DNA of 64,000 nucleotides from Kushneria phosphatilytica (GCF_008247605.1 NZ_CP043420.1:62001-126000), one strand, 5' to 3'; shown: positions 1-9,713, numbered from the stretch's first letter. The notes: generated by a model from the sequence alone, not told the origin. Program-made: numbers and translations.

Positions 1-1
1 G

Positions 2-607
2 GAAGGCCGGCACTGTCTGCTGCTCGATGGCGATCTGAGCCAGGCGGCATTCTGCCGCGATGTGGTGGCGCGTACCATCGATCAGTTCGACCGGCTTGAT
101 GTCCTGGTCAACAATGCAGCGCGTCAGGAGCTGCATGATGATCCCGAGGCGACTTCGGACGAAGAGTGGCTGACCACCTTCGATGTCAATATCCACGCCT
201 ACTTCTACATGGCGAAGGCAGCGCTGCCGCATTTGCGGCGCAGCGGCGGTACCATCATCAATTCCACCTCGGTCAACGCTTACGCCGGCCATCCGAAACT
301 GCTGGCCTATACCACGACCAAGGGTGCGATTTCGGGCTTCACCCGGGCGTTGTCACAGATGACCGTGGGGGATGGTGTCAGGGTCAATCAGGTCGCCCCG
401 GGACCGATCTGGACGCCGTTGATTCCTTCCACCATGGGGCAGTTCGATACTGATATGGTCGAGGATTTCGGCGCCCAGTCGCCGATGGGCCGCGCCGGCC
501 AGCCCAGTGAACTGGGACCTGCTTATGTCTATCTCGCCAGCCGGGACAGCAGTTATGTCAGCGGTCAGACCATTCACGTCAATGGCGGCATGATCGTCAA
601 CGGCTGA
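2..607 (+). CDS. SDR-family oxidoreductase, 5' end missing
   Basis: This is the C-terminal ~200 residues of a classical short-chain dehydrogenase/reductase, open from the first in-frame codon at position 2, so the start and the TGxxxGxG cofactor loop lie left of the window. Visible SDR landmarks are the NNAA strand motif (NNAG equivalent), the N-S-Y-K active site with Tyr at codon 308-310 and Lys at 320-322 (Y-x3-K), the PGP motif after the catalytic helix, and the terminal SGQ-x3-VNGG. The family performs NAD(P)-dependent oxidation or reduction of alcohols, sugars or ketones. The arrangement resembles the glucose/ribitol dehydrogenase-like subgroup, but the substrate cannot be read from the sequence. 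An internal GTG at 62 is not likely to be the true start because coding sequence continues upstream of it. Confidence 0.9.
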   Translation, partial: EGRHCLLLDGDLSQAAFCRDVVARTIDQFDRLDVLVNNAARQELHDDPEATSDEEWLTTFDVNIHAYFYMAKAALPHLRRSGGTIINSTSVNAYAGHPKLLAYTTTKGAISGFTRALSQMTVGDGVRVNQVAPGPIWTPLIPSTMGQFDTDMVEDFGAQSPMGRAGQPSELGPAYVYLASRDSSYVSGQTIHVNGGMIVNG

Positions 608-615
608 TATCCCGC

Positions 616-639
616 CGATCCGGCCCCCGCGCCGGATCG
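616..639 (+). terminator. hairpin after the SDR gene
   Basis: A perfect 9-bp inverted repeat (CGATCCGGC / GCCGGATCG) with a 6-nt loop begins 8 bp after the SDR stop codon. No T-run follows, so it may be a weak or factor-assisted terminator, or an mRNA 3'-end stabiliser. Confidence 0.45.
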
Positions 640-1019
640 CCTCCGGCACAGCAGCGTGCCTGCTGATGTTTCGATTCGCGCACTTGCCATCAGATGACCC
701 ATCCGAACGAGGCAGCCCACTCGGTTGCGTCTTGCGGCAGGGTGTCAGTACCCATCAGCTGAAGGAAGAAAGTGGCACGACCGGCAGGCAACGTCTCGCT
801 ATCTGCACTGATCAAGGCGTCTTTTGTGGTTTGGGTATGCCGGCCTGTCAGTCTCCAGGGGGAGAGGTTGGTACAGAAAAAGGGACCACACCAGCCACTT
901 CAATATGCTGCGAGGAAACAAAATACTACCCGATGTGACAGGTCAGCGATTGAGCATAATGAGAAAATTAATAAAACTTTAATCTGTTTGTCACAAATCC
1001 ACTGACAAGAGTTCGACCC
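640..1019. other. intergenic stretch with no convincing gene
   Basis: About 380 bp separate the SDR hairpin from the PAP2 gene. Short open frames exist but have no recognisable motifs, no good ribosome binding site and irregular codon use, so none is called. The last 80 bp (about 940-1005) are clearly AT-richer than the surroundings and are the probable promoter region of the PAP2 gene; I could not assign convincing -35/-10 boxes. Confidence 0.4.
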
Positions 1020-1826
1020 ATGTCGTCGATCACCCATATCAAGCATACGGTGAAGCGCCCAGCCGATTCTCGCGATTTACGTACTGGCTCCGTGGCACTG
1101 GCACTGGTGATCCTGACGACCTTTGTCACCGTCGCACTGCCGCTGTTGCCCGTTGAGCGTGATGCCATGCTCTTTATCAACCAGTTTGCCCATCGTAGCG
1201 TGCTGGTGGATCACTTTTTTGGCGTCCTTTCCGGCTACAGCTTTTTCTCCGGGGCACCGTTGCTGGCCCTGGTGTGCTGGGCCTGGTTCGATAATGAAGA
1301 GTTTGCTGAACGAACCCGGATATTGACCGGCATTGTGGCGGCTTTCGGCTCGGCAGCGCTGACGCGGCTGATGCAGATGTTCATGCCGCAGCATCCGCGC
1401 CCGATTCATACCGAGGGGCTGGATTTTACCCTGCCTTACACGGTACATGCCGATACGCTGCAGGGCTGGAGTTCGTTCCCCAGTGATCATGCTGCCGTGT
1501 ACGCCGGGCTGGGGCTGGTACTGTGGCGCACTCTACCGCGATTGCCGGCGACATTTGCCGTACTGCTGGCGGCCCTTTTGTGCTTCACTCGCATCTATCT
1601 CGGCTACCACTTTATTACCGATATCATTGGTGGCGCGGCACTGGGCATGCTGACCGTCTGTATTGCGAGCTGGCAGGGCTTCCAGCAGATCGGAGGCTGG
1701 ATTGCCCAATTCAGCCGCACCCGCCCCGGTGCCTTCTATGCGCTTGCCTTCATGATGGCCTATGGTATTGCCACCCTGTTCATCGGGCTGCGCTCGGTGA
1801 TCTCCGGCCTGTTCGCACATCTCTGA
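1020..1826 (+). CDS. PAP2-superfamily membrane phosphatase
   Basis: A 268-residue polytopic membrane protein with about six hydrophobic segments. It carries the type-2 phosphatidic acid phosphatase motifs: RP at 127-128 (end of the KxxxxxxRP motif), FPSDH at 153-157 (PSGH motif with Asp for Gly) and R191-x5-H197-x3-D201 (SRxxxGxHxxxD motif, Thr for the first Ser). The first motif seems to lack its Lys, with Met or Gln at the expected place. The family dephosphorylates lipid phosphates at the periplasmic face; the PSDH variant occurs in undecaprenyl-diphosphatases of the BcrC/YeiU type, so recycling of the cell-wall lipid carrier or lipid A modification is plausible. It stands alone between an AT-rich promoter region and a convergent gene. 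The ribosome binding site (AAGAG) is weak. Confidence 0.85.
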   Translation: MSSITHIKHTVKRPADSRDLRTGSVALALVILTTFVTVALPLLPVERDAMLFINQFAHRSVLVDHFFGVLSGYSFFSGAPLLALVCWAWFDNEEFAERTRILTGIVAAFGSAALTRLMQMFMPQHPRPIHTEGLDFTLPYTVHADTLQGWSSFPSDHAAVYAGLGLVLWRTLPRLPATFAVLLAALLCFTRIYLGYHFITDIIGGAALGMLTVCIASWQGFQQIGGWIAQFSRTRPGAFYALAFMMAYGIATLFIGLRSVISGLFAHL

Positions 1827-1960
1827 ACCGACGAGCCGGCCGGTTTACGTAATGGGTATACACCGCGTTTATGCTCGGGCTGCTATGCCGTGCATGATCA
1901 TGAACTCTATCGGGAAGCCATGGCCGCAATCAGGGCGCGTCATTCCGACCTGAAGGTATT

Positions 1961-1996
1961 CCTGACCCGGCGCCTGAAGGGCGCCGGGCAATCAGG
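1961..1996. terminator. strong hairpin between convergent genes
   Basis: A perfect 9-bp stem (CCCGGCGCC at 1966-1974 with GGCGCCGGG at 1980-1988, loop TGAAG) is extended by an outer 5-bp pairing CCTGA/TCAGG across a 3-nt bulge. It lies between the PAP2 stop and the stop of the minus-strand dehydrogenase, so it can serve both. No T-run is present on either side. Confidence 0.5.
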
Positions 1997-2017
1997 GGGG
2001 AGGCTGAAACGCCGCGC

Positions 2018-2896
2018 TCAGCCGCGGTTTTTCAGGTAGTGATAGATGATCGAGATATCGGCGTCACCATGGCCGGCATCGACGGCCTTCGACCAGGTCT
2101 CGCTGATGCGTCTGAGCGCAGGCATGTCGAGATCGCCGGCTGCTTCCAGGGCCAGTCGGGCGTCCTTGAGGCCCCACTCCAGCGCCATCTGAGCGTCGAA
2201 ATTGCCGCTGTCGATCATGCCCAGCTTGACCTTCACGTAGGGTGCAGCCAGCGGCCCGCCGTCCAGGGTGTTCCAGAAATCATCGATGGAGAAGCCGAGC
2301 TGCTCGGCGAGCTGCGCGGTTTCGGCCACGCCTTCCATCATGTGGATCAGCCAGGCGTTGACGACCAGCTTCATGCGTGAGCCGGCACCGGCCTGACCCT
2401 GCCATTTGACGGCCTTGCTGATGGCTTCGAATACCGGTTCGATGCCGGGTGCAGCGTCGCGATCACCGCTGGCCAGCACCACCACCTGGCCCTGTTCGGC
2501 CGGTGCCTTGGTGCCCGACACGGGGGCATCAATGAACACTACATCCGGGCGCTTATCCTTGACCCGGCGAATCAGCTGTTCGGTGGGCTCAACGCCGATG
2601 GTGCCCATCTGGGCGACCACGCCCTGCTGTTTCAGACCCTCCAGGGCGCCGTTATCGCCCAGCAGCACTTCTTCAGTGGTAGGCGCGTCGGGGACCATGG
2701 TGATCACCACATCAGCGCTCTCAGCCGCTTCACGGGGGCTGTTGCAGACGGTGGCGCCGTTGCGCCCGAGGTTCTCCGCCTTGCTGCGGGTGCGATTCCA
2801 GACGCGAGTGGGCAGGCCGGCACTGATCAGGTTGGCAGCAAAGGCGTAGCCCATGGCGCCCAGGCCCAGTACGGCCACGGTGGGTTGTGTACTCAT
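2018..2896 (-). CDS. NAD(P)-dependent beta-hydroxyacid dehydrogenase (GarR/HIBADH family)
   Basis: A 292-residue protein of the 3-hydroxyisobutyrate dehydrogenase family, which oxidises or reduces short beta-hydroxy acids such as tartronate semialdehyde or 3-hydroxyisobutyrate with NAD(P). It has the Rossmann motif GLGAMG (11-16), the substrate motif DAPVSG (123-128) with Thr where Gly is usual next, and the catalytic Lys176 with Asn180 in G-x3-K-x3-N. The start at 2896 is chosen because GAGGAG lies 6-7 nt upstream and the conserved Rossmann strand begins directly afterwards; the frame stays open upstream to about 3067 without motifs. It is followed upstream on the same strand by an NhaC antiporter gene 184 bp away. 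The exact substrate is unknown. Confidence 0.88.
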   Translation of the reverse strand: MSTQPTVAVLGLGAMGYAFAANLISAGLPTRVWNRTRSKAENLGRNGATVCNSPREAAESADVVITMVPDAPTTEEVLLGDNGALEGLKQQGVVAQMGTIGVEPTEQLIRRVKDKRPDVVFIDAPVSGTKAPAEQGQVVVLASGDRDAAPGIEPVFEAISKAVKWQGQAGAGSRMKLVVNAWLIHMMEGVAETAQLAEQLGFSIDDFWNTLDGGPLAAPYVKVKLGMIDSGNFDAQMALEWGLKDARLALEAAGDLDMPALRRISETWSKAVDAGHGDADISIIYHYLKNRG

Positions 2897-3080
2897 GAAC
2901 TCCTCTCGGTAACGGTTCTCTCGCCGAACAGTCTGGCCCGCTCGGGGCAATTCGGCCAGTCCGGACAGAAAGGAGGGAGACATGATGATCATTGCAGCGG
3001 GGGCAGGCGGAGGCCTTGTGCGCACACTGCATGGCGAGGCCCGGCCTTTGGCCGCAGCCCCGCTCAAGGGTGGGGCTGCG

Positions 3081-4565
3081 TTATGAGTCGGTGACCGGAC
3101 GTGTGCTCATCTCGTTGCCCTGGCGATCCTCGAACGTCAATCCCCAGCTGGTCAAAGCGGCAAACAGCATGATGAACAGCAAAAACCAGCCCTGAAAGAC
3201 AAACGGGAAGACCGACGTCGGCGCAACCACCGGCAGCCAGTCATACTGTTGCTGCATGGTCTGGATCGTACTCCAGCCCAGCAGTACCGGTGCGCCCCAG
3301 GGGAAGATATAGCCGAGGGCCGAAGTCACGGCATCCAGCATGTTGGCACGCCGGTAGCGGTGAATGTTGTAGCGCTTGCCCAGTTCCCGAACGAAGGGGG
3401 CAGCAGCGATTTCGGCTGCGGTATTGATGGTGATGGCCGTATTGAGTAGCGCCACGATGGCCCAGTTGGCCAGTTCTGCCCGGCGTACCGAGGTTTTGAT
3501 CCATTGGATCAGGCGCTGGGTCAAGGCTTCCATGGTGCCGCCCAGCTTCATCAGGTGCGATGCCGCCACGATCAGCAGGATCAGAATGGCCATGTTGACG
3601 TAGCCCGACACCCCCTGGACCAGGGCGCCGGTGATCATGCTGTCACTACTGCGATCAAAGGCCAGTATCCGGTCGGCGGCCCCGAAGTCCGGAAGGATGA
3701 TGAGTGCCGAGGCAGCCAGAATGCCCCAGGTCAGCGAGGTGATCAGATGCTGCCCGGTCAGCGCCAGAGCCAGCACCAGTGCAAACGGTATCAGCATGAT
3801 CAGGCCGGAGGGATCGACCGACTGCATGACATCCTGTAATGCGCCGGCTTCGGCAGCATTATTGTGACCCCCGCCACCCAGCAGCAGGAACAGCAGCAGG
3901 CTGGGCAGGGCGGCCATGATGGAATATTTGAAGCGGCTGCGAACCACGCCCGGGACATCAGCCTCCTGGGTGGCCGCGGAAACGATGGTGGTATCGGAGA
4001 CGGGCGCCAGATTGTCCCCGAAAATGGCGCCGGCCAGAATCGCGCCGAACAGGATGACGGGATCGCAATTCAGTGCCACACCCGCCGGATACATGAGCGT
4101 GCAGAAGGCGACCGTGGTGCCGTAACCGGTACCCACGGCGGTCGAAAATATCGCGGCCAGCAGAAAGGTCAGCGCCGTGAACCAGCCACCGGTAGCCCCC
4201 GATATGCCGCCCAGCCAGACCAGACCGTCAACCAGTCCGCCGGCCTGCAGCACCTGGGCAAACATGCCGGCATAAAACCAGGCCACCACGGCCACGACAC
4301 CGACTGATTGGGTCATACCGCTGAAAAGCCCCTGAGCGTAGGCTTCCCAGCGACTTTTACAGAAAAACAGCCCCAGGGTCAGGCCCAGAATGGCCCCCAT
4401 GACCAGGCCGATTTCCGAGGAAAGTTTCAGGATACTGGTCGTAATGGCCCAGATGACAAAAAAGATCAGGGGGATGGCTGCACCAAGAGCGCCGAGTCGA
4501 AAACTCAGCGTCGGCAGCTCGGCGCCCTTGTCAGGATCGGCGCCGCGCTGTGCCTCTGGATTCAT
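3081..4565 (-). CDS. NhaC-family Na+/H+ antiporter
   Basis: A 494-residue inner-membrane protein with about 11-12 hydrophobic segments and the NhaC signature GDNLAPVSDTT near residues 183-193, which carries acidic residues and a Ser/Thr cluster typical of the ion path. NhaC proteins exchange cytoplasmic Na+ for H+, or related solutes; some members exchange malate or lactate with ions, so a solute-coupled role cannot be excluded. The start is supported by AGGA 7 nt upstream of the ATG. A TATAAT box and a 14-bp palindrome stand 44-60 bp upstream. The next gene on the same strand is a beta-hydroxyacid dehydrogenase, so both may belong to one transcript. Confidence 0.85.
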   Translation of the reverse strand: MNPEAQRGADPDKGAELPTLSFRLGALGAAIPLIFFVIWAITTSILKLSSEIGLVMGAILGLTLGLFFCKSRWEAYAQGLFSGMTQSVGVVAVVAWFYAGMFAQVLQAGGLVDGLVWLGGISGATGGWFTALTFLLAAIFSTAVGTGYGTTVAFCTLMYPAGVALNCDPVILFGAILAGAIFGDNLAPVSDTTIVSAATQEADVPGVVRSRFKYSIMAALPSLLLFLLLGGGGHNNAAEAGALQDVMQSVDPSGLIMLIPFALVLALALTGQHLITSLTWGILAASALIILPDFGAADRILAFDRSSDSMITGALVQGVSGYVNMAILILLIVAASHLMKLGGTMEALTQRLIQWIKTSVRRAELANWAIVALLNTAITINTAAEIAAAPFVRELGKRYNIHRYRRANMLDAVTSALGYIFPWGAPVLLGWSTIQTMQQQYDWLPVVAPTSVFPFVFQGWFLLFIMLFAALTSWGLTFEDRQGNEMSTRPVTDS

Positions 4566-4608
4566 TCCGGTTCCTCGTCTGGATGATGGGGGGAGCGGGG
4601 CCGACGAT

Positions 4609-4625
4609 ATTATATGAGCTCATAT
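4609..4625 (-). promoter_or_regulatory. -10 box with overlapping palindromic operator, NhaC gene
   Basis: On the minus strand a perfect -10 hexamer TATAAT occupies 4614-4609, and the 14-bp perfect palindrome ATATGAGCTCATAT (4612-4625) overlaps its upstream edge. No good -35 box is visible at 17 bp. The placement between -35 and -10 is typical for a repressor site or a MerR-type activator site. The predicted leader to the ATG at 4565 is about 37 nt. Confidence 0.5.
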
Positions 4626-4847
4626 GCAGCAAATGCCGCTGGCAGGGCGCCATCGGTCGTCAAAAGCACGATAGCGACGAGCGTGAATCGCGATATGTCG
4701 TCATGGTCGAATCGGCCGATGTCACATTCGGGATGCTTCAGGGCAGGGTAGGCCGTGAGTCAGCGATTGCCGATCCTCCAAACGTGGCATTCAGGCCTGC
4801 CAGAGGACAGCCAGTGCCTGGATAAAGGCTGCGGCGGCAGTCCATTG

Positions 4848-4878
4848 AAAAACGCCGCCCGGCCTGAACCGGACGGCG
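4848..4878 (-). terminator. intrinsic terminator of serA
   Basis: On the minus strand a 10-bp GC-rich stem (one G-T pair) with loop TTCAGG is followed by five T residues. It lies 29 bp after the serA stop codon. Confidence 0.85.
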
Positions 4879-4906
4879 CTGTCGGATCGACGATCCTGTT
4901 ACGGGA

Positions 4907-6154
4907 TCAGTGGTGGTCGAGACCCGAGTAGAGCACCCGCGTGCGCAGGGTATGCTCGACCTCGCGCAGCGCATGCAGCGCCTGCTGACCATAGGCCTTG
5001 TCGACGTCGATGACGACATAGCCGACCTTCTCGTTGGTCTGCAGGTACTGGGCGGAGATGTTGATGCCCTCGTTGCCAAGCACCCGGTTGATCTCGGACA
5101 GTACGCCGGGCACGTTCTTGTGAATGTGCAGCAGGCGGTGCTTGTCGGGGTGGGAGGGCAGGGCCACCTCGGGGAAGTTGACCGAGGTAATGGTGGTGCC
5201 ATTATCGGAGAAGGTGACCAGTTTTTCGGAGACTTCGACGCCGATATTCTCCTGGGCTTCTACTGTGGAACCACCGATGTGCGGCGTAATGATGACATTG
5301 TCGAAACGGCGCAACGGAGAGACGAACTCTTCGCCATTGCCCTTGGGCTCGACCGGAAAGACATCGACAGCGGCGCCCAGCAGCTGGCCGGAATCAAGCA
5401 CTTCGGCGAGCGCTTCGATATCGACCACGGTGCCACGCGAGGCGTTGATGAAATAGCTGCCCTGCTTCATCAGTGCCAGTTGCTCGCGCCCGATCATCCA
5501 CCGGGTGGAAGGTGTTTCCGGTACGTGCAGGGTGACAATATCGGCACGGGCCAGCAGCTCCTCGAGGCTACCAACCTGACGGGCATTACCCATGCCCAGT
5601 TTGGTCACCACGTCATAATAAATGACATTGAGGCCAACCGATTCTGCCATTACCGAGAGCTGGGCGCCGATGCTGCCATAGCCCACGATGCCCAGTGTCT
5701 TGCCGCGTGCCTCGAACGAGTTGCTGGCGGATTTCAGCCAGCCGCCCTCATGAGCGCGGGCATTCTTTTCGGGAATACCTCGCAGCATCATGATGCTTTC
5801 GGCGAGCACCAGTTCTGCTACCGAGCGGGTATTGGAGAAGGGGGCATTGAAGACCGGGATGCCGCGCTCCAGTGCTGCATCGAGATCGACCTGGTTGGTG
5901 CCGATGCAGAAGCAGCCGATGGCGGTCAGCTTGTCCGCCGCAGCAATGACGCGTTCGTTCAATTGCGTCCGCGAACGGATACCGATGAAATGAACATCGT
6001 GGATCTTCTCGATCAGATCCTCTTCGTTCAGTGACGTCGACAGTCGCTCGATGTTGGTATAACCGGCGTTGTGCAGGTTGTCCACGGCGGACTGGTGAAT
6101 GCCCTCGAGCAGCAGAATCCGGATCTTGCTCTTGTCCAGAGACGTTTTAGCCAT
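4907..6154 (-). CDS. serA: D-3-phosphoglycerate dehydrogenase
   Basis: SerA catalyses the first step of serine biosynthesis, NAD-dependent oxidation of 3-phosphoglycerate to 3-phosphohydroxypyruvate; many homologues also reduce 2-oxoglutarate. The 415-residue protein matches the E. coli form in length. It shows the NAD-binding GxGxxG (G158, G160, G163) and the catalytic triad R240, E269 and H292. A C-terminal ACT domain (about 341-415), where serine binds in allosteric feedback, includes the typical HKNVPGVL segment. It is transcribed alone from the minus strand, divergent from xseB-ispA-dxs, and ends at a clear intrinsic terminator. Confidence 0.97.
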   Translation of the reverse strand: MAKTSLDKSKIRILLLEGIHQSAVDNLHNAGYTNIERLSTSLNEEDLIEKIHDVHFIGIRSRTQLNERVIAAADKLTAIGCFCIGTNQVDLDAALERGIPVFNAPFSNTRSVAELVLAESIMMLRGIPEKNARAHEGGWLKSASNSFEARGKTLGIVGYGSIGAQLSVMAESVGLNVIYYDVVTKLGMGNARQVGSLEELLARADIVTLHVPETPSTRWMIGREQLALMKQGSYFINASRGTVVDIEALAEVLDSGQLLGAAVDVFPVEPKGNGEEFVSPLRRFDNVIITPHIGGSTVEAQENIGVEVSEKLVTFSDNGTTITSVNFPEVALPSHPDKHRLLHIHKNVPGVLSEINRVLGNEGINISAQYLQTNEKVGYVVIDVDKAYGQQALHALREVEHTLRTRVLYSGLDHH

Positions 6155-6486
6155 TGTGCATCAACCCTTGGGTCGGCAGGACCGACGGTGTCTTCGGTAA
6201 CGGTGTGCTCGCAACACCCGTTGTCAGCGGCAGGTCGCGATAGTGAAGGCGTGTCATGCCGATACGGTGCGCGATGATTCGGGGGGCGTATCCTAACACA
6301 ACCGGGCCGCGAGCGCCGCGCCTGCGTGCATGCCCTGTCATCCATGTGATGGCGGCGTCAAAGCCGGTTGTGACGTGTATACTGAGGCGTTCGGGAGCAG
6401 GGCGGTCGGCGCCGCCCACTGCCCGCCATTCATCAGCGTTGCAGGCCCTTGTGACGGCATTTGATGCAACGTGGAGGCGAGAGGCA
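6155..6486. promoter_or_regulatory. divergent promoter region between serA and xseB
   Basis: These 332 bp separate the two divergent start codons and hold no supportable gene. A TATACT hexamer at 6378-6383 on the plus strand is a possible -10 box for xseB-ispA-dxs, but the matching -35 region is poor. Nothing distinctive was found for serA. Confidence 0.35.
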
Positions 6487-6780
6487 ATGACGGAGCAGGA
6501 TCATACTACCGTCCCAGGCGATGAGCACTCCGGTGGGGATCGGGATTTTGCGGCCACGCTGGCCGAGCTCGAGCGACTGGTAGAACAACTGGAAGGTGGC
6601 GAACTGAGTCTCGAGGCCTCGCTGGGTGCCTTTGAGCGCGGCATCCGTCTGACGCGTGAGGCGCAGACCCGTCTTGATCAGGCCGAGTTGCGCGTCAGCC
6701 GATTGCTGGAGCGTAGTGACGCCACGCTTGAACAGGCGCCTGACAGCGCGACAGGGTACGAGGGAGAGTCGACGCCATGA
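6487..6780 (+). CDS. xseB: exodeoxyribonuclease VII small subunit
   Basis: XseB is the small subunit that binds along the coiled arms of XseA to make exonuclease VII, a single-strand DNA nuclease. The 97-residue product has the family core (about 21-80), with the pattern [32 protein letters not shown] and a following helix rich in Glu and Arg. N- and C-terminal extensions make it somewhat longer than the 80-residue E. coli protein. The start at 6487 follows a GGAGGCGAGAGG purine tract, while the frame upstream has no family similarity. Its TGA overlaps the ispA ATG (ATGA), so the two are translationally coupled. XseA is not in this window. Confidence 0.93.
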   Translation: MTEQDHTTVPGDEHSGGDRDFAATLAELERLVEQLEGGELSLEASLGAFERGIRLTREAQTRLDQAELRVSRLLERSDATLEQAPDSATGYEGESTP

Positions 6781-7676
6781 GTCGGACGATGCAGGACCCT
6801 GCGGCGCGGCGCATCGAGGCGTTGGTGCAGCACTGCCGGGCACGCTGCGAGCGCGGCCTGGAGCAGCTGTTCGAGGATGCCGCGGGTCCGGCACAGCGGC
6901 TTGAGCAGGCCATGCGCTATGGCGTGCTGGGCGGTGGCAAGCGGTTGCGACCCGTGCTGGTTTATGCCGCCGGGCGGGCCCTTGGCGCCGATGATGAAGC
7001 GCTCGATGCGCCGGCGGTAGCGGTTGAGCTGATTCATGCCTATTCGCTGGTGCATGACGATCTGCCCAGCATGGATGATGACGACCTGCGCCGCGGGCAG
7101 CCAACCTGTCATCGGGCATTTGACGAGGCCACGGCGCTGCTGGCCGGCGATGCGTTGCAATCACTGGCCTTCGAGGTCCTGACGGCGGGCGACCCGCCCC
7201 GCGCTGGCGCCATGGTGGCCACACTTGCTCATGCTGCCGGCCGGGCCGGCATGGCGGGTGGCCAGGCGCTCGATCTGGCGGCGGTGGGTCGCCGTGCAGA
7301 TGTCGAACAGCTGATGGCGATGCATCGTCACAAGACCGGGGCGCTGATTCGGGCCGCCGTCCGGCTGGGTGGCCTGACCGCGGCAGCCGATGACGATCCG
7401 CGCCTCGCGGCGCTGGATCGCTATGCGGCAGCCATTGGGCTGGCGTTTCAGATTCAGGACGACATTCTGGATGTCACCGGCGATGCCGCGGTGACCGGCA
7501 AGACCCAGGGCGCGGATGCCGCGCGCGACAAGCCGACCTATCCCGCTCTGCTGGGACTGGATGAAGCGAACCGCCAGGCGCAGGCGCTGGTTGATGAAGC
7601 CTGCTCGTCACTGGCCGGACTCGATGCACAACCGTTGATCGATCTGGCCCGCTACATGGTCGAGCGCAATCACTGA
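6777..7676 (+). CDS. ispA: farnesyl diphosphate synthase
   Basis: IspA condenses dimethylallyl diphosphate with two isopentenyl diphosphates to give (2E,6E)-farnesyl diphosphate, the precursor of undecaprenyl phosphate and the quinone tail. The 299-residue protein carries the first aspartate-rich motif starting at D94-D95 ([10 protein letters not shown]), the second, DDILD, at 228-232, and the GGGKRLRP substrate segment near 52-59. The small residues before the first motif fit a C15-product enzyme. It is coupled to xseB by an ATGA overlap and followed by dxs, the same order as in E. coli. Confidence 0.96.
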   Translation: MSRTMQDPAARRIEALVQHCRARCERGLEQLFEDAAGPAQRLEQAMRYGVLGGGKRLRPVLVYAAGRALGADDEALDAPAVAVELIHAYSLVHDDLPSMDDDDLRRGQPTCHRAFDEATALLAGDALQSLAFEVLTAGDPPRAGAMVATLAHAAGRAGMAGGQALDLAAVGRRADVEQLMAMHRHKTGALIRAAVRLGGLTAAADDDPRLAALDRYAAAIGLAFQIQDDILDVTGDAAVTGKTQGADAARDKPTYPALLGLDEANRQAQALVDEACSSLAGLDAQPLIDLARYMVERNH

Positions 7677-7748
7677 CCGGCGTTCATTTACTGCAGTGTC
7701 CCGATGCCATGGGCATCGTGCGGACCATGGATGGATTTTCGAGCCAAT

Positions 7749-9713
7749 ATGAAGCTGTTTGATGATATCCCCACCACTCGCCCGCTGACGCCACTGCTGG
7801 ATCGCGTTCGGGAACCCTCGGATCTGCGCAGTCTCAACGAGACCCAGTTGCTGACACTGGCCGATGAGCTGCGCGCCTATCTGCTGTATAGCGTGGGGCG
7901 TACCGGCGGCCACTTCGGTGCCGGTCTCGGGGTCGTCGAACTGACCGTGGCGCTGCATCAGCAGTACAACACACCGCATGATCGGCTGGTCTGGGATGTC
8001 GGTCACCAGACTTATCCGCACAAGATCCTTACCGGTCGGCGCGACGCCATGGACACCATGCGTCAGTACGGGGGCCTGGCGCCATTCCCGCGCCGGGCCG
8101 AATCCGAGTACGACACCTTTGGTGTCGGACACTCCAGCACTTCGCTGTCGGCAGCGCTGGGCATGGCACTGGCGGCGCGCGCCCGGGGGGATAACCGTCG
8201 GGTCTGCGCGGTGCTTGGTGACGGGGCGCTGACTGCCGGCATGGCGTTCGAGGCGCTGGCGCACGCCGGCCATGTCGATGCCAACATGCTGGTGGTCCTC
8301 AACGACAACGAGATGTCGATCTCGGAGAATGTCGGCGGGATCGCCACCTACCTGTCGCGCATCCTCACCAGCGGCCCTTACGTGGCGGCCCGCGAGGGCG
8401 GCAAACGGGTCCTGTCGCATCTGCCTGGTGCCCTCGATCTGGCCCGGCGTACCGAGGGGCACGTCAAGGGCATGTTCAGTCCGGCGACCCTGTTCGAGGA
8501 GATGGGCTTTAATTATGTCGGTCCCATCGATGGCCATGATCTGCCACTGCTGATTCGTACCCTGCGTGATCTGAAGAACCGTCAGGGCCCACAGTTCCTG
8601 CATATCGTGACCCGCAAGGGGAAGGGCTATCAGTCGGCCGAAGGCGATCCCATCGGCTACCATGCCATCACCAAGCTGGAAAGAGAGAAGCCCGCCGATC
8701 CTGCGCCCTCCGGTGCGGAGCAGCAGCAGTTCAGCGCGCCGCCGGCACCGAAGAAGCTCAAGTACTGCAATGTCTTCGGCGAGTGGATCTGCGATACCGC
8801 AGCTGCTGATCCGAGGTTGATCGGCATTACGCCTGCGATGCGCGAAGGCTCCGACCTGATCCGGTTTTCGAAGGAGTATCCCGAGCGTTATTACGATGTA
8901 GCGATTGCCGAGCAGCATGCCGTAACTCTGGCGGCAGGCATGGCGTGCGAAGGCGGCAAGCCGGTAGTGGCGATCTACTCCACCTTCCTGCAGCGTGGTT
9001 ACGATCAGCTGGTTCACGATGTGGCGGTACAGGGGCTTGATGTCACTTTTGCCATCGATCGCGCCGGCCTGGTGGGCGAGGATGGCTCGACTCACCACGG
9101 TGCCTTTGATCTTTCCTATCTGCGCTGTCTGCCGGAGATGGTGATCATGGCCCCTTCAGACGAGCGTGAATGCTATCGCATGTTGACCACGGCCTACCGT
9201 CATCCAGGGCCGGCCGCCGTGCGCTATCCCCGGGGGACCGGCCCTGGCGCGGCCATTGATCGCTCGCTCGAACCGCTGGAGATTGGTCGTGCCGAGCTGC
9301 GACGCGAAGCCGGGAGCGACAGCAAACCGCGTGTGGCACTGCTGGCGTTTGGCAGCCTGGTGGGGCCGGCAATGGAAGTGGCCGATCGGCTTGATGCCAC
9401 CGTCTACGACATGCGTTTCGTCAAACCGCTCGATCGCGAGGCGATACTTCAGGCAGCTGCCGGCCATGAGCTGCTGGTGACGCTGGAAGAGAGTGCGGTC
9501 TTGGGGGGTGCCGGCAGTGGTGTCAATGAGCTGCTGGCGGCCGAGCGGGTGCTGGTCGAGGTGCTCAACCTGGGTATTCCCGATCGGTTCATCGAACATG
9601 GCACACCGAAGGAACTGCTCACCGAGTGCGGGCTGGATGCTGATGGGATTGAAGCTTCCATTCAGGCACGCCTGACGGAAATGTCGCATCATGTGCCTCG
9701 AGTGACGCAGTAA
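7749..9713 (+). CDS. dxs: 1-deoxy-D-xylulose-5-phosphate synthase
   Basis: Dxs joins pyruvate and glyceraldehyde 3-phosphate in a thiamine diphosphate-dependent reaction, the entry step of the MEP isoprenoid pathway. The ~654-residue protein has the transketolase-like layout: N-terminal TPP domain with VGHQ and GDGALTAG (157-164) ending in NDN (185-187), a middle pyrimidine-binding domain with the AEQHAV glutamate, and a C-terminal transketolase domain. ATG 7749 is chosen because family members begin shortly before this segment; an in-frame ATG at 7731 is possible and neither has a strong ribosome binding site. It lies 72 bp after ispA in the xseB-ispA-dxs cluster. Confidence 0.96.
   Translation: MKLFDDIPTTRPLTPLLDRVREPSDLRSLNETQLLTLADELRAYLLYSVGRTGGHFGAGLGVVELTVALHQQYNTPHDRLVWDVGHQTYPHKILTGRRDAMDTMRQYGGLAPFPRRAESEYDTFGVGHSSTSLSAALGMALAARARGDNRRVCAVLGDGALTAGMAFEALAHAGHVDANMLVVLNDNEMSISENVGGIATYLSRILTSGPYVAAREGGKRVLSHLPGALDLARRTEGHVKGMFSPATLFEEMGFNYVGPIDGHDLPLLIRTLRDLKNRQGPQFLHIVTRKGKGYQSAEGDPIGYHAITKLEREKPADPAPSGAEQQQFSAPPAPKKLKYCNVFGEWICDTAAADPRLIGITPAMREGSDLIRFSKEYPERYYDVAIAEQHAVTLAAGMACEGGKPVVAIYSTFLQRGYDQLVHDVAVQGLDVTFAIDRAGLVGEDGSTHHGAFDLSYLRCLPEMVIMAPSDERECYRMLTTAYRHPGPAAVRYPRGTGPGAAIDRSLEPLEIGRAELRREAGSDSKPRVALLAFGSLVGPAMEVADRLDATVYDMRFVKPLDREAILQAAAGHELLVTLEESAVLGGAGSGVNELLAAERVLVEVLNLGIPDRFIEHGTPKELLTECGLDADGIEASIQARLTEMSHHVPRVTQ

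Noticed and set aside
353..649. Minus-strand open frame opposite the SDR gene
   Set aside because: It is a shadow of the SDR coding strand with no motifs and no ribosome binding site.
666..1005. Two overlapping plus-strand frames between the SDR and PAP2 genes
   Set aside because: No family features, no ribosome binding site and mixed codon use; treated as noncoding.
1000..1020. GTTCGA motif before the PAP2 gene as the T-arm of a tRNA
   Set aside because: No acceptor stem or anticodon arm can be formed around it.
4910..6034. 374-codon plus-strand frame inside serA
   Set aside because: It lies opposite serA, which has a full set of catalytic residues; long antisense frames are common in GC-rich DNA.
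7608..9098. 496-codon minus-strand frame opposite dxs
   Set aside because: Antisense shadow of dxs with His/Gln/Arg-rich composition and no domain.
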